Source: Microtetraspora sp. NBRC 13810 (lineage in GTDB: Bacteria > Actinomycetota > Actinomycetes > Streptosporangiales > Streptosporangiaceae). Taken from it: a stretch of 64,000 nt of DNA. The DNA lies in contig NZ_BSRQ01000003.1 in assembly GCF_030268685.1 (NCBI RefSeq), positions 98,499 to 162,498 of the forward strand, in the 5' to 3' direction. Positions 60,048 to 64,000 of this stretch are shown one piece after another (positions within the stretch are counted from its first letter, which is position 1; every line of letters begins with the position of its first letter). The position numbers and the translations under genes are program-made. Below the pieces are notes generated by a model, which was not told the origin of the DNA, ran no database searches, and saw only the letters and a program-made list of their open reading frames with translations.

Positions 60048-60650
60048 ATGGCTCGTGCGGGACTGACGGCGGAGCGCGTCACGAAGGCGGCCGCGGATCT
60101 GGCGGACGCCGTCGGGTTCGAGAACATCACCGTGTCGGCGCTGGCACGCGGCTTCGGGGTGAAGGACGCGAGCCTGTACTCACATGTCAGGAACCTGCAG
60201 GATCTGCGGGAACGGGTGACGTTGCTGGCCGCGGGCGAACTGGCCGACCGGATCGCGGCGGCGGTCGCGGGCCGGTCGGGCAAGGAGGCCATGACCGCGT
60301 TCGCCAACGCCTACCGGGACTACGCGCTGGCCCATCCCGGCCGTTACACGGCGACGCAGTCCCCGGTGGACCCCGCGGTCCTCGCCACCTCCACCGCCTA
60401 CTTCCGCAGCATCGAGCTCACCCACGCCATGCTGCGCGCCTACGGGCTGTCCGACCCCGAGCTCACGGACGCCGGCCGCCTGATGCGCAGCGCCTTCCAC
60501 GGCTACATCACCATCGAGGCCAGCGGCGGTTTCAGCCATTCCCGCGACGTGCAGGAGTCCTGGGAGCGCGCCCTGGACGCCCTCCACCTCATGCTGGAGA
60601 ACTGGCCGGCCGACCCGTCCCGGCACGCGGCGGGCGGCGAGAAGACGTGA
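60048..60650 (+). CDS. TetR family regulator, WHG-domain type
   Basis: This is a 200-residue repressor. The HTH (about 8-50) has ITVSALARGFGVKDASLYSH followed by VRNLQDLRERVTLLA. The C-terminal WHG domain shows FANAYRDYALAHPGRYTATQ and MRSAFHGYITIEASGGFS. ATG 60048 is preferred to 60015 because GGTGGA lies upstream and because the earlier codon falls inside the palindrome. The divergent FBP-domain gene is the probable target; the inducer could be a translation inhibitor such as a fusidane, if the FBP role holds. Confidence 0.92.
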   Translation: MARAGLTAERVTKAAADLADAVGFENITVSALARGFGVKDASLYSHVRNLQDLRERVTLLAAGELADRIAAAVAGRSGKEAMTAFANAYRDYALAHPGRYTATQSPVDPAVLATSTAYFRSIELTHAMLRAYGLSDPELTDAGRLMRSAFHGYITIEASGGFSHSRDVQESWERALDALHLMLENWPADPSRHAAGGEKT

Positions 60651-60749
60651 CCGACGACCCCGGGGGTGACCCGGAGTCGTCCCCGGGCCACCCCGCCCGC
60701 ACGCCGGTGCAGCCGGTAGCCCGGCTCGGTACCCCCGCCGAGCCCGGCG

Positions 60750-62459
60750 CTACCAGGACACCCAGGGGCTCTCCGCGCCGCCGCTCCACGTGGCCGCGCC
60801 CGCCTGCTTCCAGCGCTGCCGTACGTTGGTCCTCGCGCCGCCGGAGCGTGGCGGCGAGGTGACGACGAACGGGCCGCAGGTGACGACCGTGCCCGGCGCG
60901 CCGAGCGCGAGGCCGGCGCAGGTGTAAGGCTGGGAGACGTTGGTCTCCGCGTCGGAGTTGTAGAGCTGGACGTTCACGTCCGCGCGGGCCGCGCCGGTCC
61001 CCCGCACCCGCCCGAGCAGGTAGAACCGGTCCCCCACCACCGCCATGCACGGAGAGATCTCGGCGAACTTGCCGGCGGCGACCCAGGCCCGGCAGCGGTA
61101 CTCCGGGACCACCTTCTCCGGCGTCGGCGTCGGCGTAGGCCGGGGCTTCCTCGTCGGGGGAATCGACGACGGGTCGGGGGCCTCCTTCGGAGGAGTCTCT
61201 TTCCTGGTCGCCGTCCGCCGCGGCGTCGGCGAGCCGGAGGGCCGCGTGGGCGGGGACGGCTCCGCGGTGGGCTCCGGCCTGGCCGTCCTGGGCACCCGGC
61301 TGCGCGACGGCTTCGGCTCCGGGGAGGAGACGGCCGGGGTGGTGACCGGCGCGGCGGGCGTCGGCGTGGTCGTCGGCTCCGGGGGCGGCGTGGCGCTCTG
61401 CGCCGCCGCCATCAGGTCGGCCGGCTGCCACGGGGCGACGGCCACCACCACCCCGGCGGACACGACCAGCGCCCCCGCGACGACCGCCGTCACCAGCACC
61501 GGCGCGGAACGCGCCCGCCGCCTGGAAGGAACGGTCCCGGCACCCGGTACGGCGGGCGGCGCGAGCTGCTCACCGGCGAGCGGCTCGCTGGTGAGCAGGG
61601 GGTCGGCTCCCCTGCCGACCGGCGGCAGCGCCGGCAGCCCGGCCAGCGACGGCCCCGCCGCGCGCAGCGCCGCCGCGACGTGGCCGATCGGAGGACGCGC
61701 GGCCGGGTCCTTCGCGATGCACTGGATGATGACCGACCACAGCGCGTCGGGCATCCCGGGCAGCCGTTTCGGCGCCGCGGTCGCGTGCTGGCGGAGCACC
61801 GCCATCGGGTGGTCGCCGGTGAAGGGGGGCCGTCCCGCGAGGAGTTCGTAGAGGATCAGGCCGGTGGCGTAGACGTCCATCGCCGCGGTGGGCGGGCGGC
61901 CTTCCGCGACCTCCGGCGGCAGGTACGTCGGGGTGCCGATGATCGAGGTGGTCTGGGTGAGACGGGGGCCGTGCACGATGCGGGCCACGCCGAAGTCGCT
62001 CAGCCGTACCCGCCCGGTGCCTGCCTCGACCAGGATGTTCGCCGGCTTGACGTCGCGGTGCACGACACCCTCGGCGTGCGCGGCGGTCAGCGCGTCGGCC
62101 ACCTGGATCATCAGCGCGGCGGCCTCGGCCGGAGGCAGCGTGCCGCGCCGGGTCAGCAGCCGGTGCAGGTCGCCGCCGTCGACGAGGTCCATCACCAGCG
62201 CCAGGCAGTCGCCCTCGACCACGAAGTCGCGCATCGTGATCACGTTGGGGTGCCGGAGCGTGCGCAGCACGTTGCGCTCCTGCACGAACCGCAGCACCAG
62301 GTCGGGATCCCCCGACAGGCTGTCCCGCAGCAGCTTCACCGCCACGATCTCGCCGGTGTCCCTGGCCCGCGCCCGCCACACGGTCCCCATCGCCCCGGAG
62401 CCGATCTCATCCAGAAGCAGATATCTGCTGAGAGACGCCCCCGATCCTCCCGTGACCAT
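60750..62459 (-). CDS. Transmembrane serine/threonine protein kinase (Pkn type)
   Basis: This 569-residue Hanks-type kinase has the glycine loop IGSGAMGTVW near residue 20, the ATP Lys in VAVKLL near 42, the catalytic loop VVHRDVKPANIL near 133, DFG near 155 and a GTPTYLPPE activation segment near 175. After a juxtamembrane linker, one helix (VLVTAVVAGALVVSAGVVVA, ~322-345) and a Thr/Pro/Arg-rich spacer lead to a ~110-residue extracellular domain with four Cys (YRCRAWVAAG, ISPCMAV, QPYTCAG, VTCGPFV). There are no PASTA repeats, so the sensor differs from PknB. Start is ATG 62459. Confidence 0.94.
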   Translation of the reverse strand: MVTGGSGASLSRYLLLDEIGSGAMGTVWRARARDTGEIVAVKLLRDSLSGDPDLVLRFVQERNVLRTLRHPNVITMRDFVVEGDCLALVMDLVDGGDLHRLLTRRGTLPPAEAAALMIQVADALTAAHAEGVVHRDVKPANILVEAGTGRVRLSDFGVARIVHGPRLTQTTSIIGTPTYLPPEVAEGRPPTAAMDVYATGLILYELLAGRPPFTGDHPMAVLRQHATAAPKRLPGMPDALWSVIIQCIAKDPAARPPIGHVAAALRAAGPSLAGLPALPPVGRGADPLLTSEPLAGEQLAPPAVPGAGTVPSRRRARSAPVLVTAVVAGALVVSAGVVVAVAPWQPADLMAAAQSATPPPEPTTTPTPAAPVTTPAVSSPEPKPSRSRVPRTARPEPTAEPSPPTRPSGSPTPRRTATRKETPPKEAPDPSSIPPTRKPRPTPTPTPEKVVPEYRCRAWVAAGKFAEISPCMAVVGDRFYLLGRVRGTGAARADVNVQLYNSDAETNVSQPYTCAGLALGAPGTVVTCGPFVVTSPPRSGGARTNVRQRWKQAGAATWSGGAESPWVSW

Positions 62460-62560
62460 TACCCCGCCCCGCTCTCCCTCGGAAGATCATGGTCACAATA
62501 GTCAGTTCTGCCCCAAATATCTCTCAATCCGGGGCGACGGTCCAGTCCGCTTCCTGCGGG

Positions 62561-63508
62561 CTACCGTTTCGCCCGTCTGCCCGGCTTCGCCGCCCTGCTC
62601 CGCTTCCCCTGGGCACCCGGCTTCGCCGCCGTGCCCGGCTTCGCCCGTGCGCCTGGCTCCGACGTCGTGTCCGGCCAGTGGGGCGGGCGGGTGAGTGACG
62701 GCGGGAGCCTGGTGGCGGCGTCGCCGTTGGCCGCGTCGAGCTGGGACTGGGTCAGATAGAGGGCGCCGGTGAGGTCGGCGCCACGCAGGTCGGCGTTTCT
62801 CGTGTCGGCGCCGATGAGGTCGGCCATCCGCAGGTCGGCGCCCCTGAGGTCGGCTCCGATGAGGTACGCGCCGCGCAGGCCGGCGCCCCTGAGGTCGGCG
62901 CCCCGCAGGTCGGCCCCGATCAGGTCGGCGCCCCTGTGGTCCTGCCGGCCCCGGATGCCGGCCCGGGCGAGCTCACCGGCGCGCAGCAGCAGGGCGTTCA
63001 CGTTCTGCCGGTGCGCCGCGACGTCGAGCTCCACCAGGGACTCGGGCGGCTCCCCGGTGAGACGCTCGGTCTCGGCGAGCAGGTCGCGCAGCTCGCCGTG
63101 GATCGGGCGGGCCGCCTCCAGCGTCAGCGCCTCGGCCAGGTAGTAGAGCAGCTCGTGCAGGTGCCGCATGACCGGGAAGACGTCGAACATCCGCTTCGCG
63201 GTCTCCGGCGCCCGCCGCCAGTCCCGCCCGTGGAAGGTGACCTGGGAGACCTTCTGGCCCGCGCCGAAGCAGTCGTAGACCGTGCACCCCGGGAAGCCCT
63301 TCTGCCGCAGGTCCCGATGGACGCCGCAGCGGAAGTCCTGCCGCAGGTTGGGACACGCCTGCCAGGCGCGCTTGTCGATCGCGAAGTCCGCCGAGGCCGC
63401 GAAGGCCGGCACCACGCAGCACAGCGCGAAGCAGCTCGCGCAGTCGGCGCGCAGGTCCGCGCGGCCTCCGCCGGGAAGGGGGCCTGCGGGATCGGGGTTG
63501 GCGGACAA
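62561..63508 (-). CDS. Cys-cluster domain fused to pentapeptide repeats
   Basis: This is a 315-residue soluble protein. The N-terminal ~90 residues hold a Cys cluster (CASCFALCCVVPAF, then CPNLRQDFRCG, GFPGCTVYDCFGAG) reminiscent of the zinc/iron-chelating YkgJ-type CxxCxxxCC motif. A helical middle is followed by ~14 pentapeptide repeats of the A(D/N)LxG type (ADLIGADLRGADLRGAGLRG), folding as a right-handed quadrilateral helix. The tail is basic and Pro/Lys-rich (KRSRAAKPGRRAKR). Start is TTG 63508. It follows the STPK in the same direction with 101 bases between. Pentapeptide proteins can mimic DNA and bind gyrase; the Cys domain adds possible metal or Fe-S sensing. Confidence 0.85.
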   Translation of the reverse strand: MSANPDPAGPLPGGGRADLRADCASCFALCCVVPAFAASADFAIDKRAWQACPNLRQDFRCGVHRDLRQKGFPGCTVYDCFGAGQKVSQVTFHGRDWRRAPETAKRMFDVFPVMRHLHELLYYLAEALTLEAARPIHGELRDLLAETERLTGEPPESLVELDVAAHRQNVNALLLRAGELARAGIRGRQDHRGADLIGADLRGADLRGAGLRGAYLIGADLRGADLRMADLIGADTRNADLRGADLTGALYLTQSQLDAANGDAATRLPPSLTRPPHWPDTTSEPGARAKPGTAAKPGAQGKRSRAAKPGRRAKR

Positions 63509-63682
63509 GGCGCGTGCTCTCCCGTCGGTCGGTCATGCCGTACGGGCACCGCGGCCCGCCGCGTCGGTCAGCGTACCGCCCGCCCACGACACCCGGTGGA
63601 ACGCCCGCCTCCAGCGCGCGGCGGTACCGCCCCGGCGAGACGGCGGGCCGCCCGCCCCGCCGCACAGGGCGGAACGCCCGGC

Positions 63683-64000
63683 CTACGTACGGCGCCGCCG
63701 CAGCCGCCGCAAGAGCGGCCATCCGCCGAGACCGAGTACCAGGGCCGCGCCCGCGTAGATCCACCACGTGGACCACCCGTAGGAGTTCGCGGACGTGGCG
63801 GCGACGGAGGACGCGTCCACCGTGGTGGAAGCGGCGGCCGGGGTCGCCGCACCGGCGGGGGCGGAGGGCGTTGTCGCCGCACCGGCGGGGGCGGAGGGCG
63901 TTGTCGCCGCACCGGCGGGGGCGGAGGGCGTTGTCGCCGCACCGGCGGGGGCGGAGGGCGTTGTCGCCGCACCGGCGGGGGCGGAGGGCGTTGTCGCCGC
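63683..64000 (-). CDS. Repeat-rich membrane-anchored surface protein (N-terminus beyond window)
   Basis: This is the C-terminal ~105 residues of a protein whose start lies beyond the right edge. It consists of at least five copies of ATTPSAPAGA, then a Ser/Thr/Ala linker (ASTTVDASSVAATSANSYG). A single membrane helix (WWIYAGAALVLGLGG) and a strongly basic end (LLRRLRRRRT, stop TAG) follow. This is the topology of a surface-exposed, likely O-glycosylated stalk anchored by its C-terminus. A typical LPxTG sortase site is absent. The frame was read through the repeats from the stop backwards; no start codon is visible. Confidence 0.7.
   Translation of the reverse strand, partial: AATTPSAPAGAATTPSAPAGAATTPSAPAGAATTPSAPAGAATTPSAPAGAATPAAASTTVDASSVAATSANSYGWSTWWIYAGAALVLGLGGWPLLRRLRRRRT
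63843..64000. repeat. 30-bp perfect tandem repeat, >5 copies
   Basis: Units of GCCGCACCGGCGGGGGCGGA plus ten bases repeat without change to the window edge. The unit is a multiple of three and encodes ATTPSAPAGA on the minus strand. Confidence 0.95.

Noticed and set aside
63843..64000. CRISPR-like array at the right edge
   Set aside because: 30-bp units are head-to-tail with no unique spacers and translate as an in-frame peptide repeat.
1..64000. tRNA, rRNA, transposase, integrase or phage genes
   Set aside because: Looked for acceptor/T-loop patterns and DDE or tyrosine recombinase motifs by eye; none found, though short RNAs could be missed without a covariance search.

Overview
The window is about 72% G+C, with dense short-gap operons, GTG/TTG starts, TANNNT-type leaderless starts, serine/threonine kinase and MHS/ROK/IclR/Lrp regulators. 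It carries no tRNA, rRNA, phage or insertion-sequence genes that I can recognise. This fits the chromosome of a filamentous actinomycete. The style suggests Streptosporangiales (Streptosporangium/Nonomuraea-like) rather than Streptomyces, but that placement is an inference from family content only.

Layout. 1-5.6 kb: the end of a NitT/TauT-type ABC transporter (ATPase fragment plus lipoprotein binding protein), then an IclR regulator divergent from a three-gene gentisate-type aromatic operon (flavin monooxygenase, gentisate dioxygenase, FAH-family hydrolase). 5.6-9.4 kb: an efeUOB ferrous/ferric iron uptake operon under a clear IdeR/DmdR-like iron box. 9.5-18.9 kb: a secreted M28 peptidase, a secreted His-rich protein, a double-MerR regulator, a secreted alpha/beta hydrolase, an acetyltransferase, an MHS-family transporter divergent from a tandem-domain Lrp protein, and a Gly/Ala-rich membrane protein. 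19.1-24 kb: metal homeostasis, with a Fur-family regulator, a DUF4184 membrane protein, a copper P-type ATPase and a His-rich exported protein preceded by two CsoR-type operators.

24.2-38.0 kb is the centrepiece: one co-directional alpha-glucan locus. It holds a ROK regulator with its own promoter and operator, two sugar permeases, a lipoprotein binding protein, a cytoplasmic GH15-like enzyme, a cytoplasmic GH31 enzyme, a secreted GH31 with CBM35 and a secreted GH31 with CBM20. The architecture matches an extracellular transglycosylation / import / intracellular degradation scheme like the cycloalternan (cyclic tetrasaccharide) pathway. There is no transport ATPase gene, so a shared MsiK-type ATPase is likely.

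38-50 kb: small regulator-enzyme pairs. These are SDR/TetR with twin perfect operators, a second TetR with its own pair of palindromes, a methyltransferase, HAD and NUDIX hydrolases, a NarL-type two-component system, DoxX, a cytochrome P450 with a perfect palindromic operator, TetR, AraC, and an NmrA-like protein carrying peptide-repeat insertions. 50.7-55.9 kb: two large secreted proteins (ThuA + DUF1080 + F5/8C; glucose/sorbosone dehydrogenase + PKD + CBM6-like + two F5/8C) that share near-identical C-terminal modules. 55.9-64 kb: two Pro-rich single-pass membrane proteins, an FBP zinc-finger protein divergent from a TetR, a transmembrane Ser/Thr kinase, a Cys-cluster/pentapeptide-repeat fusion and the end of a repeat-rich membrane-anchored protein.

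A window-wide theme is tandem-repeat expansion. Minisatellites with 9-48 bp units occur inside coding regions of unrelated genes and just past several stop codons.
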